Below are positions 9,051 through 19,653 of a DNA stretch of 64,000 bases, piece after piece; position 1 is the stretch's first letter; each line of letters opens with the position of its first letter. The stretch comes from Ectopseudomonas toyotomiensis (GTDB taxonomy: Bacteria > Pseudomonadota > Gammaproteobacteria > Pseudomonadales > Pseudomonadaceae): positions 302,108 to 366,107 of the forward strand of contig NZ_FOXK01000007.1 in NCBI RefSeq assembly GCF_900115695.1, written 5' to 3'. Position numbers and translations under genes: made by a program. The notes beneath the pieces were generated by a model. That model did no database searches, was not told the DNA's origin, and worked only from the letters and a program-made list of their open reading frames with translations.

Positions 9051-9988
9051 TTCGCCTCTGCTGTATCGCTTCGATCGTTCTACTCACAGCCTGCGCTCGG
9101 TCTCCGGTGTTATCACCGGAGACCGAGCGTTTGCCTGAGCGGGTAGAACTCACCGATGTGCCTTTCTTCCCTCAGGACGCCTTCCAGTGCGGGCCGGCTG
9201 CCTTGGCCACCATGCTCAATCAACGTGGTGTGCTGACCACGCCGGGCGCGCTCAAGGACAAGGTCTACATCCCCAGCCGTGAAGGCAGCCTGCAGGTGGA
9301 GATGGTCGCCGCCGCGCGCAATCACGAAATGCTGGTGTATCCGCTGCAACCGCGCCTGGACGCCGTGTTGGCTGAAGTGGCTGCTGGTAACCCGGTGTTG
9401 GTACTGCAGAACCTGGCGTTCGACTTCTACCCGCAGTGGCATTTCGCGGTGGTGGTCGGCTACGACCGTCGCGAGCGCACGCTGATCTTGCGGTCGGCCA
9501 CCACGCGCAGGCTCGAAGACAGCTTCAACAGCTTCGACAGAACCTGGGCACGCGGTGGGCGCTGGGCGGTCGTGACCCTGCCGCCGGAGCGCCTGCCGGC
9601 ACAGGCCGACATGCATGTCTGGATGAAGGCTGCCAACGACCTCGAGCAAACTGGCAACGCGCAGGCCGCGCGGCGTGCCTATCGCCGCGCCGCCGAGGCC
9701 TGGCCGGAGCAGTCGCTGCCCTGGTTCGCCCTGAGCAACAGCCGCTACGCCGATGGCGACCGCAAGGGTGCTGAACAGGCATTGCGTGAGAGCCTCAAGC
9801 GCGAGCCGGGTTTTGCTGCGGGTTGGTTCAACCTGTCGCAAGTGCTGGGCGAGCAGGGGTGTGCTTCTGAGGCGCAGCAGGCCCAGGCCTGCGCACAGCG
9901 TCTGGCGCCGGAGGATGCGCGCTTCGCTGCACCACCGAAAGCCAGTGGTTCTGCTGGGCAGTGTCAGGCCTTGTCGGCGTGTCCATGA
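9035..9988 (+). CDS. PA2778-type C39-like cysteine peptidase lipoprotein with TPR repeats
   Basis: The 317-residue protein starts MHKSLIRLCCIASIVLLTAC, a lipoprotein signal with lipobox LTAC. A papain-like C39 domain follows, with the catalytic cysteine in FQCGPAALATML and the histidine in YPQWHFAVVVGYD. From about residue 200 the sequence has tetratricopeptide-like repeats (ARRAYRRAAEAWPEQS, GAEQALRESLKREPGFAAGWFN). It is encoded as a pair with the preceding PA2779-type protein, overlapping it by 16 bases. A periplasm-facing role in peptide cleavage or bacteriocin-like processing is possible but not shown. Confidence 0.82.
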   Translation: MHKSLIRLCCIASIVLLTACARSPVLSPETERLPERVELTDVPFFPQDAFQCGPAALATMLNQRGVLTTPGALKDKVYIPSREGSLQVEMVAAARNHEMLVYPLQPRLDAVLAEVAAGNPVLVLQNLAFDFYPQWHFAVVVGYDRRERTLILRSATTRRLEDSFNSFDRTWARGGRWAVVTLPPERLPAQADMHVWMKAANDLEQTGNAQAARRAYRRAAEAWPEQSLPWFALSNSRYADGDRKGAEQALRESLKREPGFAAGWFNLSQVLGEQGCASEAQQAQACAQRLAPEDARFAAPPKASGSAGQCQALSACP

Positions 9989-9998
9989 TGCAAACGAA

Positions 9999-10020
9999 AA
10001 CGGCGCCTTGGGGCGCCGTT
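9999..10020. terminator. Terminator between convergent genes
   Basis: AACGGCGCC pairs with GGCGCCGTT (9 bp) around a four-base loop. On the minus strand it is followed by TTTTCGTTT, so it mainly stops the oxidoreductase transcript; it may also work weakly on the plus strand. Confidence 0.8.
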
Positions 10021-10037
10021 GTCGTTGATGGACGGGA

Positions 10038-11321
10038 TTACACGCCGAGTTTGTCACGCAGCGTGTAATACCAGGCGCCAATGGCGCTGAACGGTACCTG
10101 GAACAGGCGACCGCCAGGGAAGGGATAGTGCGGCAACCCGGCGAAGGCATCGAAACGCTCGGCCTGACCGCGGAGCGCCTCGGCCAGCACCTTGCCCGCC
10201 AGGTGGGTGTAGGTGACGCCATGGCCGCTGCAGCCTTGCGAGTAATAGATGTTGTCGCCGATACGACCCACTTGCGGCAGGCGCGACAGCGTCAGCAGGA
10301 AGTTGCCGGTCCAGGCGAAGTCGATCTTCACGTCCTTCAATTGCGGGAAAGTCTTGAGCATCTTCGGCCGGATGATCGCCTCGATATTGGCCGGGTCGCG
10401 CGCACCGTAGACCACGCCACCGCCGTAGATCAGGCGCTTGTCGCCGGTGAGGCGGTAGTAGTCAAGCAGGTAGTTGCAGTCTTCCACGCAGTAATCCTGC
10501 GGCAGCAGGCTGGCGGCGACTTCATCAGACAACGGCTCGGTGGTGATCACCTGGGTGCCGCACGGCATCGATTTGGACGCCAGTTCCGGCACCAGGTTGC
10601 CTAGGTAGGCGTTACCCGCGACGACCACGAACTTGGCTTTGATGCGGCCTTGCGGGGTGTGCACCACCGGGTTGGCGCCGCGCTCGATGCGCGTGGCCGG
10701 GGACTGTTCATAGATCACACCGCCGAGCGATTCCACGGCAGCGGCTTCGCCGAGCGCCAGGTTCAGCGGATGGATATGGCCGCCGCTCATGTCCAGCATG
10801 CCACCGACGTAGTTGTCGGTGGCAACCACTTCGCGGATGCGTTTTTCGTCCATCAGTTCCAGCTGGGTATGGCCGTAGCGTTCCCACAGCTTCTTTTGCG
10901 ATTCCAGATGACCCATCTGCTTGCTGGTCAGCGCTGCGAATACACCACCGTCCTTCAGGTCGCACTGAATGTCGTACTTGGCGATGCGCTCACGGATGAT
11001 GCGGCCGCCCTCGAACGCCATCTGTCCGAGCAGTTGCGCCTGCTTGGGGCCGACCGTGCGTTCGATCACGTCGATATCGCGGCTGTAGCTGTTGACGATC
11101 TGTCCGCCGTTACGACCCGAAGCGCCGAAGCCAACCTTGGCCGCCTCAACGATGCTCACCTTGAAACCGTTTTCCAGCAGAAACAGTGCAGTGGACAGGC
11201 CGGTGTAACCCGCACCGATGATGCACACATCGGTTTCCACCTCACCTTGCAGGGCAGGGCGTTGCGGGACGGGGTTGGTTGAAGCGGCGTAATAGGATTG
11301 TGGATATGCCGTGTGCGCCAT
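10038..11321 (-). CDS. puuB: FAD-dependent gamma-glutamylputrescine oxidase-like oxidoreductase
   Basis: This 427-residue DAO-family flavoenzyme begins MAHTAYPQSYYAASTNP. It has the FAD-binding Rossmann motif CIIGAGYTGLSTALFLLE (about 32-50), the GFGASGRNGGQI block that follows it, and the C-terminal NIYYSQGCSGHGVTYTHLAGK stretch. These are typical of PuuB/PauB, which oxidise gamma-glutamylated polyamines in the putrescine catabolic pathway. It stands alone, convergent to the PA2778-type gene and divergent from tRNA-Val. The exact substrate among polyamine derivatives is not fixed by sequence. Confidence 0.85.
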   Translation of the reverse strand: MAHTAYPQSYYAASTNPVPQRPALQGEVETDVCIIGAGYTGLSTALFLLENGFKVSIVEAAKVGFGASGRNGGQIVNSYSRDIDVIERTVGPKQAQLLGQMAFEGGRIIRERIAKYDIQCDLKDGGVFAALTSKQMGHLESQKKLWERYGHTQLELMDEKRIREVVATDNYVGGMLDMSGGHIHPLNLALGEAAAVESLGGVIYEQSPATRIERGANPVVHTPQGRIKAKFVVVAGNAYLGNLVPELASKSMPCGTQVITTEPLSDEVAASLLPQDYCVEDCNYLLDYYRLTGDKRLIYGGGVVYGARDPANIEAIIRPKMLKTFPQLKDVKIDFAWTGNFLLTLSRLPQVGRIGDNIYYSQGCSGHGVTYTHLAGKVLAEALRGQAERFDAFAGLPHYPFPGGRLFQVPFSAIGAWYYTLRDKLGV

Positions 11322-11504
11322 CTTGAACCTCTGTTCTTTATTTTTTACGAATGAAGCGATGCTACCTGAGTTGAAAATGACCGGCTAGTGTCCGTGCAAA
11401 ATATTCAACGATCCGGTTTCGATAAAAAATTGGCCTATTTCAGTGAGTTAGCTAAAAAACCTGTTGACGGCCAAAAAGATCTGCGTAGAATGCGCACCCA
11501 TCGA

Positions 11505-11581
11505 AGGCACATAGCTCAGTTGGTTAGAGCACCACCTTGACATGGTGGGGGTCGTTGGTTCGAGTCCAATTGTGCCTACCA
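11505..11581 (+). tRNA. tRNA-Val (anticodon GAC)
   Basis: The 77-base cloverleaf has acceptor AGGCACA pairing with TGTGCCT, an encoded CCA end, anticodon stem CCACC/GGTGG with loop TTGACAT (anticodon GAC), and the T-loop GGTTCGAGTCC. Confidence 0.96.
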
Positions 11582-11590
11582 AATCGATAA

Positions 11591-11618
11591 AAAGGGGTCG
11601 CTAAGCGACCCCTTTTTT
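11591..11618 (+). terminator. Terminator after tRNA-Val
   Basis: AAAGGGGTCGC and GCGACCCCTTT form an 11-bp stem around TAA and are followed by a T-run. Confidence 0.9.
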
Positions 11619-11847
11619 ATTGCTCGAATTCTTCGAGCAGGCTTTTGCGTGTTTGTTTCAAGCGGCAGCTTGTCAGGGCTCAGGCTTTCTGAAAGTATCC
11701 CCGCTCTTTACTTCCAGTGACTCTGGTTCGGACTGGTTGGCCTTCGGGCTCCTGCCATCGTTAGGTGGGCATACCGCTGAATCGCTTCCTGGCTCATCCC
11801 AACCCACGTGACCTTTGGTAGGGGTCACCACTAGGAGAGGAGGCGCC

Positions 11848-13770
11848 ATGCCCATCATTACTCTTCCCGACGGCAGTCAACGTTCGTTCGATCATCCGGT
11901 ATCTGTGCTGGAGGTCGCGCAATCCATTGGTGCAGGCCTGGCCAAAGCCACCCTGGCTGGCAAGGTGAACGGCAAGCAGGTCGATGCCTGTGACGTGATC
12001 GATGCCGATGCCACCTTGCAGATCATCACGCCGAAGGACGAAGAGGGGCTGGAAATCATCCGCCACTCCTGTGCTCACCTGGTTGGGCATGCCGTCAAGC
12101 AGCTGTATCCGAACGCCAAGATGGTGATCGGGCCGGTCATTGACGAAGGCTTCTATTACGACATCGCCATCGATCGTCCCTTCACGCCGGAAGACATGGC
12201 GGCCATCGAAAAGCGCATGGCCGAGCTGATCGACAAGGACTACGACGTCATCAAGAAGATGACGCCGCGTGACGAGGTCATCGAGCTGTTCAAGTCTCGT
12301 GGTGAGGAATACAAGCTGCGTCTGATCGACGACATGCCGGACGAAACGGCCATGGGTCTGTACTTCCATGAAGAATACGTCGACATGTGTCGCGGCCCGC
12401 ACGTGCCGAACACGCGCTTCCTCAAGGCGTTCAAGCTGACCCGCATTTCCGGTGCCTACTGGCGTGGCGACTCGAAAAACGAGCAGCTGCAGCGTATCTA
12501 TGGCACTGCCTGGGCGGACAAGAAGCAGCTGGCTGCCTATATCCAGCGTATTGAAGAGGCCGAGAAGCGCGATCACCGTCGTATCGGCAAGCAGCTGGAT
12601 CTGTTCCACCTGCAGGAAGAAGCGCCGGGCATGGTCTTCTGGCATCCCAATGGCTGGACCGTCTATCAGGTGCTGGAGCAGTACATGCGCCAGGTGCAGC
12701 GTGAGAACGGCTACGTGGAAGTGCGCACGCCGCAGGTGGTCGATCGCATCCTCTGGGAGCGCTCTGGGCACTGGTCCAACTACGCCGAGAACATGTTCAC
12801 CACGGCTTCGGAAAACCGCGACTACGCGGTCAAGCCGATGAACTGCCCGTGCCACGTGCAGATCTTCAATCAAGGCCTGAAGTCCTACCGCGACCTGCCG
12901 CTGCGCCTCGCCGAGTTCGGTGCTTGCCACCGCAATGAGCCGTCCGGCGCGCTGCACGGCATCATGCGCGTGCGTGGCTTCGTGCAGGACGATGCACACA
13001 TCTTCTGCACCGAGGATCAGGTCAAGAAGGAAGCGGCCGATTTCATCAAGCTGACCCTGCAGGTCTACTCGGACTTCGGCTTCACCGATATCGCCATGAA
13101 GCTCTCGACCCGTCCTGCCAAGCGCGTGGGCTCCGACGAGCTGTGGGATCGCGCCGAAGGTGCGCTGGCCGAAGCGCTGAACGAATCCGGCCTGGCCTGG
13201 GAATATCAGCCGGGTGAGGGCGCCTTCTACGGTCCGAAGATCGAATTCACCCTGCGTGACTGCCTGGGGCGTAACTGGCAGTGCGGTACGCTGCAGTACG
13301 ATTCGAACCTGCCTGAGCGCTTGGATGCCAGCTATATCGCCGAAGACAACAACCGCAAGCGTCCGGTCATGTTGCACCGCGCGATCCTCGGTTCGTTCGA
13401 GCGTTTCATCGGTATGCTGATCGAGCACTACGCCGGCTCCTTCCCAGCTTGGCTCGCTCCGACCCAGGCGGTGATCATGAATATCACCGACAAGCAGGCC
13501 GATTTTGCCCGTGAAGTCGAGAAAACTCTCAATCAAAGCGGTTTTCGTGCCAAGGTTGACTTGAGAAACGAAAAGATCGGCTTTAAAATCCGCGAGCATA
13601 CCTTGCTCAAGGTTCCCTATCTCTTGGTTATTGGAGATCGGGAAGTCGAGACTCGATCCGTTGCTGTCCGTACCCGTGAAGGCGTCGATCTGGGCTCTCT
13701 GCCCATCGAGCAGTTCGCCGCACAGTTGCAGCAAGCGGTTTCCCGGCGTGGTCGCCAAGATTTGGAGTAA
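11848..13770 (+). CDS. thrS: Threonyl-tRNA synthetase
   Basis: The 640-residue class II synthetase starts [20 protein letters not shown] (TGS domain). An editing domain follows ([16 protein letters not shown]), then the catalytic core with [21 protein letters not shown], the motif 2 region and motif 3 ([21 protein letters not shown]), and the C-terminal anticodon-binding domain. Length equals the family norm. I chose the ATG at 11848, preceded by AGGAGAGGAGG, over an ATG at 11815. It is the first gene of the translation block and its stop codon adjoins the infC start region. Confidence 0.98.
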   Translation: MPIITLPDGSQRSFDHPVSVLEVAQSIGAGLAKATLAGKVNGKQVDACDVIDADATLQIITPKDEEGLEIIRHSCAHLVGHAVKQLYPNAKMVIGPVIDEGFYYDIAIDRPFTPEDMAAIEKRMAELIDKDYDVIKKMTPRDEVIELFKSRGEEYKLRLIDDMPDETAMGLYFHEEYVDMCRGPHVPNTRFLKAFKLTRISGAYWRGDSKNEQLQRIYGTAWADKKQLAAYIQRIEEAEKRDHRRIGKQLDLFHLQEEAPGMVFWHPNGWTVYQVLEQYMRQVQRENGYVEVRTPQVVDRILWERSGHWSNYAENMFTTASENRDYAVKPMNCPCHVQIFNQGLKSYRDLPLRLAEFGACHRNEPSGALHGIMRVRGFVQDDAHIFCTEDQVKKEAADFIKLTLQVYSDFGFTDIAMKLSTRPAKRVGSDELWDRAEGALAEALNESGLAWEYQPGEGAFYGPKIEFTLRDCLGRNWQCGTLQYDSNLPERLDASYIAEDNNRKRPVMLHRAILGSFERFIGMLIEHYAGSFPAWLAPTQAVIMNITDKQADFAREVEKTLNQSGFRAKVDLRNEKIGFKIREHTLLKVPYLLVIGDREVETRSVAVRTREGVDLGSLPIEQFAAQLQQAVSRRGRQDLE

Positions 13771-13775
13771 TAACT

Positions 13776-14321
13776 ATTAAGCGTGAAATGAGACAGGACA
13801 AGCGGGCCGCCCCTAAGGCGCCGATCAACGAAAACATCACCGCTCGTGAAGTGCGCCTGATTGGTGCAGACGGCGAGCAGGTCGGTATTGTTTCGATCGA
13901 TGAGGCATTGCGCGTGGCTGAAGAAGCCAAGCTGGATCTGGTAGAGATCTCTGCTGACGCACTGCCGCCAGTTTGCCGCATCATGGACTACGGCAAGCAC
14001 CTGTTCGAGAAGAAGAAGCAGGCTGCTCTCGCCAAGAAGAACCAGCACCAGCAGCAGATTAAAGAAATCAAGTTTCGTCCAGGGACGGAAGATGGGGATT
14101 ACCAGGTAAAACTACGCAACCTGGTACGTTTCCTTGAAGATGGGGACAAGGCCAAGGTATCTCTGAGATTCCGCGGTCGTGAGATGGCTCACCAGGAACT
14201 GGGTATGGAGCTGTTGAAGCGGGTCGAAGCTGACCTCGCTGAAATCGGCACCGTAGAACAGCATCCTAAGCTGGAAGGACGCCAGCTGATGATGGTCATC
14301 GCACCCAAGAAGCGTAAATAA
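13776..14321 (+). CDS. infC: Translation initiation factor IF-3 with a non-AUG (AUU) start
   Basis: This 181-residue IF-3 has the conserved [22 protein letters not shown]-domain start and ends [12 protein letters not shown]. It binds the 30S subunit and rejects mismatched start codons. The only Shine-Dalgarno motif (GGAG, 13764-13767) sits 8 bases before an ATT at 13776 and 20 bases before the first ATG at 13788, so ATT is the probable start. That is the rare codon by which IF-3 represses its own translation in enterobacteria; here it is inferred from spacing. The gene is 5 bases from thrS and precedes rpmI and rplT. Confidence 0.93.
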   Translation: MKREMRQDKRAAPKAPINENITAREVRLIGADGEQVGIVSIDEALRVAEEAKLDLVEISADALPPVCRIMDYGKHLFEKKKQAALAKKNQHQQQIKEIKFRPGTEDGDYQVKLRNLVRFLEDGDKAKVSLRFRGREMAHQELGMELLKRVEADLAEIGTVEQHPKLEGRQLMMVIAPKKRK

Positions 14322-14381
14322 TCTACCGGGCACTGGCAGGCCTGATGGTTATCAGTTGTTAATGAATGCGGAGTACAAAAC

Positions 14382-14576
14382 ATGCCAAAAATGAAAACCA
14401 AGAGCGGTGCTGCGAAGCGCTTCCTGAAGACTGCTACAGGCTTCAAGCACAAGCACGCTTTCAAGAGCCACATCCTGACCAAGATGTCCACGAAACGTAA
14501 GCGCCAGCTGCGTGGCAGCTCGCTGATCGGTCCGTCGGACAAAGCTAAAGTCGAGCGCATGCTGCGCGTTCGTTAA
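14382..14576 (+). CDS. rpmI: Ribosomal protein L35 (bL35)
   Basis: The 64-residue basic protein [14 protein letters not shown]... is an unmistakable bL35, a component of the large subunit. It lies between infC and rplT in the conserved infC-rpmI-rplT order. In enterobacteria L20 represses this pair through leader RNA; the 60-base infC-rpmI gap could serve similarly, but I did not identify the fold. Confidence 0.98.
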   Translation: MPKMKTKSGAAKRFLKTATGFKHKHAFKSHILTKMSTKRKRQLRGSSLIGPSDKAKVERMLRVR

Positions 14577-14605
14577 TCGGTCAAGATACTTAGAGGTAAT
14601 TACTC

Positions 14606-14962
14606 ATGGCTCGTGTTAAGCGTGGCGTTATCGCTCGTGCTCGTCACAAAAAGATTCTGAAACTGGCTAAAGGCTACTACGGCGCTCGTTCGCGTGTGTT
14701 CCGTGTTGCCAAGCAGGCTGTCATCAAGGCTGGTCAATATGCCTACCGTGACCGTCGTCAGAAAAAACGTCAGTTCCGCGCACTGTGGATCGCTCGTATC
14801 AACGCTGGTGCTCGCGTCAACGGTCTGTCCTACAGCCGTCTGATCGCTGGCCTGAAGAAAGCGTCGATCGAAATCGACCGTAAGGTTCTGGCTGATCTGG
14901 CAGTGAACGAAAAAGCGGCGTTTGCTGCGATTGTCGAGAAGGCCAAGGCCGTTCTGGCTTAA
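14606..14962 (+). CDS. rplT: Ribosomal protein L20 (bL20)
   Basis: The 118-residue basic protein [19 protein letters not shown] is bL20, needed early in 50S assembly. It follows rpmI by 29 bases with an AGAGGT site. Length and sequence are standard. Confidence 0.98.
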   Translation: MARVKRGVIARARHKKILKLAKGYYGARSRVFRVAKQAVIKAGQYAYRDRRQKKRQFRALWIARINAGARVNGLSYSRLIAGLKKASIEIDRKVLADLAVNEKAAFAAIVEKAKAVLA

Positions 14963-15006
14963 GTCCCCCGACAATCACCGGGCTCGCCCGGTGGCAACGT
15001 CAAAGA

Positions 15007-15040
15007 TAGGGGAAGAGCCTTAACAGCTCTTCCCCTATTT
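15007..15040 (+). terminator. Strong terminator or attenuator between rplT and pheS
   Basis: TAGGGGAAGAGC pairs with GCTCTTCCCCTA (12 bp) around CTTAACA and is followed by TTT, ending 19 bases before the pheS start. A second hairpin (ACCGGGC-TCG-CCCGGT) lies just upstream at about 14977-14993. It can end the infC-rplT transcript or attenuate read-through into pheST. Confidence 0.8.
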
Positions 15041-15058
15041 CGTATCTGGAGTCTGTAA

Positions 15059-16075
<1,017 letters not shown>

Positions 16076-16139
16076 CAGCCACCCCTCGTGATCGAATTCA
16101 TTTAGCGTGACAGTCGCGTAGCGACGCTTCCTTCAAATC

Positions 16140-16195
16140 CTTCTTCCTCGGGAGAAGGTGGCGCAAAGCGCCGGATGAGGGTGGGGTATGCAGCG
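16140..16195 (+). repeat. Dispersed intergenic repeat in the pheS-pheT gap
   Basis: The 176-base pheS-pheT gap holds CGGGAGAAGGTGGCGCAAAG followed by CGCCGGATGAGGGTGGGG. This resembles the common dispersed GGGAGAAGGTG...GGATGAGGG repeat that I recall from many high-GC proteobacterial intergenic regions. An inner GGCGC-AAA-GCGCC hairpin is visible. Confidence 0.55.
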
Positions 16196-16251
16196 TAGGC
16201 TTGCATGATGTGGGTGCCTACGCGGCATGCCCGTCAAGGAGAACAGACAAC

Positions 16252-18630
16252 ATGAAATTCAGTGAACAGTGGCTGCGCAGTTGGGTGAATCCCGATGTAT
16301 CCCGCGAGGATCTGGTCGCGCGCCTGTCCATGGTTGGCCTCGAAGTCGACGCCGTACAGCCGGTTGCCGGCGCCTTCAGTGGCATCGTGGTCGGTGAGAT
16401 CCTCAGTGCCGAACAGCATCCGGACGCCGACAAGCTGCGTGTATGCCAGGTTAGCAATGGCAGCGAGACCTTCCAGGTCGTTTGCGGCGCGCCCAATGCC
16501 CGCGCCGGTATCAAGATTCCGTTCGCCATGATCGGCGCAGAACTGCCGGGCGACTTCAAGATCAAGAAGGCCAAGCTGCGTGGTGTGGAATCCCAGGGCA
16601 TGCTGTGCTCGGCTTCCGAGCTGCAGATCAGCGAGGACAACAGTGGCCTGATGGAGCTGGCGGCCGATGCGCCGGTTGGCAGCGACATTCGCATCTACCT
16701 GCAACTGGACGATGCCAGCATCGAGATCGGCCTGACCCCCAACCGTGGTGACTGCTTGTCGCTCGCTGGCCTGGCTCGCGAAGTGGGGGCCATGTACAGC
16801 GCCGCCGTATCGCCAGTTGCTATCGAGGCCGTTGCGCCCGCGCATGACGAAGTGCGTCCGGTCGAGGTGCTCGCGCCCAAGGCGTGCCCGCGTTACCTCG
16901 GTCGCGTTGTGCGTAACGTTGACCTGTCCCGTCCGACCCCGCTGTGGATGGTCGAGCGGCTGCGTCGTTCCGATATTCGCAGTATCGATGCGGCGGTGGA
17001 TATCACCAACTACGTGATGCTCGAGCTGGGCCAACCGATGCACGCCTTCGACCTCGCCGAGATTAATGGCGGCATTCGCGTGCGCATGGCGGAAGATGGC
17101 GAAAAGCTGGTGCTGCTCGACAGTCAGGAAGTCAGCCTGCGTGCCGATACGCTGGTCATCGCTGATCACAGTCGCGCCCTGGCCATCGCTGGCGTGATGG
17201 GCGGTGAGCACAGCGGCGTGAGCGACAAGACTCGTGACCTGTTCCTGGAAAGTGCCTTCTTCGACAACATCGCCGTTGCCGGCAAGGCCCGCTCCTATGG
17301 CCTGCACACCGACTCTTCGCACCGCTTCGAGCGTGGTGTGGATTCGCAACTGGCGCGTCAGGCAATGGAGCGCGCGACTGCGCTGCTGCTGGAGATCGTT
17401 GGCGGCGAAGCCGGCCCGGTTATCGAAGTCAGCAGCGAGGCCGATCTGCCGAGCGTGGCGCCGATCACCCTGCGCGCCGAACGCATCAGCCAGATGCTGG
17501 GTATGGACATGGACAGCGCTGAAGTCGAGCGTCTGCTCACCGCGCTGGGTCTGGGTGTCAGCGCTCAGGGCTCCGACCAGTGGCTGGTCAGCGTGCCCAG
17601 TCACCGCTTCGACATCAGCCTGGAAGTGGATCTGATCGAAGAGCTGGGCCGCCTGTACGGTTATAACCGCCTGCCGGTACGTTACCCGCAAGCGCGCCTG
17701 GCGCCGCAGGCCAAAGCCGAAGCGCGGGCTGAGCTGCCGGCGCTGCGTCGTCTGCTGGTCGCCCGTGGTTATCAGGAAGCGATCACCTACAGCTTCATCG
17801 ACCCGAAGCTGTTCGAGCTGTTCACGCCTGGTGTAGAACCGTTGCAGTTGGCCAACCCGATTTCTGCCGATATGGCCGCTATGCGTTCCTCGCTGTGGCC
17901 AGGGCTAGTCAAGGCGCTGCAGCACAACCTCAATCGTCAGCAGTCGCGCGTGCGTCTGTTCGAGAGCGGCCTGCGTTTTGTCGGTCAGCTGGAAGGTCTG
18001 CAGCAGGAAGCCATGCTCGCCGGCGTGATCACCGGCAGCCGTCTACCCGAAGGCTGGGCCAACAGCCGTGATAATGTCGACTTCTATGATCTGAAAGCCG
18101 ATGTCGAGGCGCTGCTGGGTTATGCCGGTGCGGCCGATGCCTTCTGCTTCGTGCCTGGCGAGCATCCTGCTCTGCATCCGGGCCAGACCGCCCGTATCGA
18201 GCGGGAAGGGCGCCTGGTTGGCTTCATCGGTGCTCTGCATCCTGAACTCACCAAGACCCTGGGCATGGATCAGCCTGTGTTCCTCTTCGAGCTGGTGCTG
18301 GCCGAAGTGGCTGCTGGTCGCATGCCTGCATTCAGCGAGTTGTCGCGCTTCCCTGAAGTGCGTCGTGACCTGGCGCTGCTGGTCGACCGCGAGCAGCCGG
18401 CCGAGGCTGTGCTGGGCGCAATCCGTGAAACGGCAGGAGAATGGCTGACGGACCTCAAGCTATTTGACGTCTATCACGGTAAAGGCATTGATCCGCTTAG
18501 AAAAAGCCTTGCCGTCGGCTTGACCTGGCAACATCCATCGCGCACTCTTAATGACGATGAGGTGAGTACTACTACGCAAAATATCCTCACCTGCCTCGAA
18601 CAAAGGTTCAACGCCACGTTAAGGAAGTAG
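16252..18630 (+). CDS. pheT: Phenylalanyl-tRNA synthetase beta subunit
   Basis: The 792-residue protein starts MKFSEQWLRSWVNPDVSRED. It has the tRNA-binding (OB-fold) domain with VCQVSNGSETFQVVCGAPN, the B3/B4 editing domain, B5 and the C-terminal ferredoxin-fold anticodon-binding domain ending near DVYHGKGIDPLRKSLAVGL. Length is normal. The ATG at 16252 follows AAGGAGAA; an ATG at 16201 would add 17 residues without family support. Three bases separate it from ihfA. Confidence 0.98.
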   Translation: MKFSEQWLRSWVNPDVSREDLVARLSMVGLEVDAVQPVAGAFSGIVVGEILSAEQHPDADKLRVCQVSNGSETFQVVCGAPNARAGIKIPFAMIGAELPGDFKIKKAKLRGVESQGMLCSASELQISEDNSGLMELAADAPVGSDIRIYLQLDDASIEIGLTPNRGDCLSLAGLAREVGAMYSAAVSPVAIEAVAPAHDEVRPVEVLAPKACPRYLGRVVRNVDLSRPTPLWMVERLRRSDIRSIDAAVDITNYVMLELGQPMHAFDLAEINGGIRVRMAEDGEKLVLLDSQEVSLRADTLVIADHSRALAIAGVMGGEHSGVSDKTRDLFLESAFFDNIAVAGKARSYGLHTDSSHRFERGVDSQLARQAMERATALLLEIVGGEAGPVIEVSSEADLPSVAPITLRAERISQMLGMDMDSAEVERLLTALGLGVSAQGSDQWLVSVPSHRFDISLEVDLIEELGRLYGYNRLPVRYPQARLAPQAKAEARAELPALRRLLVARGYQEAITYSFIDPKLFELFTPGVEPLQLANPISADMAAMRSSLWPGLVKALQHNLNRQQSRVRLFESGLRFVGQLEGLQQEAMLAGVITGSRLPEGWANSRDNVDFYDLKADVEALLGYAGAADAFCFVPGEHPALHPGQTARIEREGRLVGFIGALHPELTKTLGMDQPVFLFELVLAEVAAGRMPAFSELSRFPEVRRDLALLVDREQPAEAVLGAIRETAGEWLTDLKLFDVYHGKGIDPLRKSLAVGLTWQHPSRTLNDDEVSTTTQNILTCLEQRFNATLRK

Positions 18631-18633
18631 CGT

Positions 18634-18936
18634 ATGGGGGCTCTGACGAAAGCTGAAATGGCGGAACGTCTGTATGAAGAGCTCGGCCTGAACAAACGGG
18701 AAGCCAAGGAACTGGTGGAGCTGTTTTTTGAAGAGATCCGCCAGGCTCTTGAGCTGAACGAACAGGTCAAGCTGTCCGGGTTCGGCAACTTCGACTTGCG
18801 CGACAAGCGCCAGCGACCCGGCCGTAACCCGAAAACAGGGGAAGAGATTCCAATCACGGCTCGCCGTGTGGTCACTTTTCGTCCAGGGCAAAAATTGAAA
18901 GCCAGGGTCGAGGCCTATGCTGGAACCAAGTCATAA
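18634..18936 (+). CDS. ihfA: Integration host factor alpha subunit
   Basis: This 100-residue DNA-bending HU/IHF protein starts [20 protein letters not shown] and carries the beta-arm stretch [20 protein letters not shown] with the intercalating proline. It partners IhfB. The position after pheT is conserved in gamma-proteobacteria. The end overlaps the next gene by 20 bases. Confidence 0.98.
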   Translation: MGALTKAEMAERLYEELGLNKREAKELVELFFEEIRQALELNEQVKLSGFGNFDLRDKRQRPGRNPKTGEEIPITARRVVTFRPGQKLKARVEAYAGTKS

Positions 18937-19273
18937 CGACGAACTACCGGCAATTCCCGGCAAACGCTACTTCACCATTGGTGAGGTCAGTGAACTCTGC
19001 GCGGTCAAGCCCCACGTTCTACGTTACTGGGAACAGGAATTCCCACAGCTGAATCCGGTAAAGCGGCGGGGTAACCGTCGCTATTACCAGCGTCAGGATG
19101 TGCTGATGATTCGGCAGATTCGTGCACTCCTGTACGATCAAGGCTTCACCATCGGTGGCGCACGTCAGCGCCTTTCTGGTGACGAAGCCAAGGACGACAC
19201 TACTCAGTATCGTCAGCTGATCAAACAGATGATCGCCGAGCTCGAGGATGTTTTGCATGTACTGAAGAAGTAA
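18917..19273 (+). CDS. MerR-family transcriptional regulator
   Basis: The 118-residue protein has an N-terminal MerR winged helix: [29 protein letters not shown], then [20 protein letters not shown] short helical tail follows ([22 protein letters not shown]), too short for a ligand domain. A gene of this type follows ihfA across Pseudomonas (PA2737-like). Target genes are unknown. tRNA-Pro lies 75 bases downstream. Confidence 0.93.
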   Translation: MLEPSHNDELPAIPGKRYFTIGEVSELCAVKPHVLRYWEQEFPQLNPVKRRGNRRYYQRQDVLMIRQIRALLYDQGFTIGGARQRLSGDEAKDDTTQYRQLIKQMIAELEDVLHVLKK

Positions 19274-19348
19274 GGCCAAGAAAAAGTTGCCTTATTTCAA
19301 AAGCTTAATGTATAGTTCCTCCCGCTTTCGGTCACCCGGAAGCATCGT

Positions 19349-19425
19349 CGGGGCGTAGCGCAGCCCGGTAGCGCACTTGCATGGGGTGCAAGGGGTCGAG
19401 TGTTCGAATCACTCCGTCCCGACCA
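19349..19425 (+). tRNA. tRNA-Pro (anticodon GGG)
   Basis: The 77-base cloverleaf has acceptor CGGGGCG pairing with CGTCCCG, an encoded CCA, anticodon stem CTTGC/GCAAG with loop ATGGGGT (anticodon GGG), and T-loop TGTTCGAATCA. The accessory island starts directly after it, so its 3' end is the likely historic integration site. Confidence 0.96.
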
Positions 19426-19437
19426 AAAAACCCTAGA

Positions 19438-19470
19438 AAATCCAGTCACTTAGCGGTGACTGGATTTTTT
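19438..19470 (+). terminator. Terminator after tRNA-Pro
   Basis: AATCCAGTCAC and GTGACTGGATT form an 11-bp stem with a TTAGCG loop and a T-run. Confidence 0.9.
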
Positions 19471-19513
19471 TATGCCTGCAGATTTTTCGGCGCTTTCTAG
19501 ATAATGGCTTTCT

Positions 19514-19535
19514 GGTTGCCAATTGGTTGCCAATT
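19514..19535. repeat. 11-bp direct repeat at the island's left edge
   Basis: GGTTGCCAATT occurs twice in immediate succession, between the tRNA-Pro terminator and the first island gene. It could be a recombination or regulator-binding remnant; nothing fixes its role. Confidence 0.5.
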
Positions 19536-19653
19536 GAGATTGGCTTCTCAGTCCTGGGGAGATTAGGATCAACCCTGACAACGGAGTGGTATTCGCGAGC
19601 CTAGGGGGAGGGCGGATGTCGGCTCTGACTAGCTTATTAGGGGCGACGGCATC

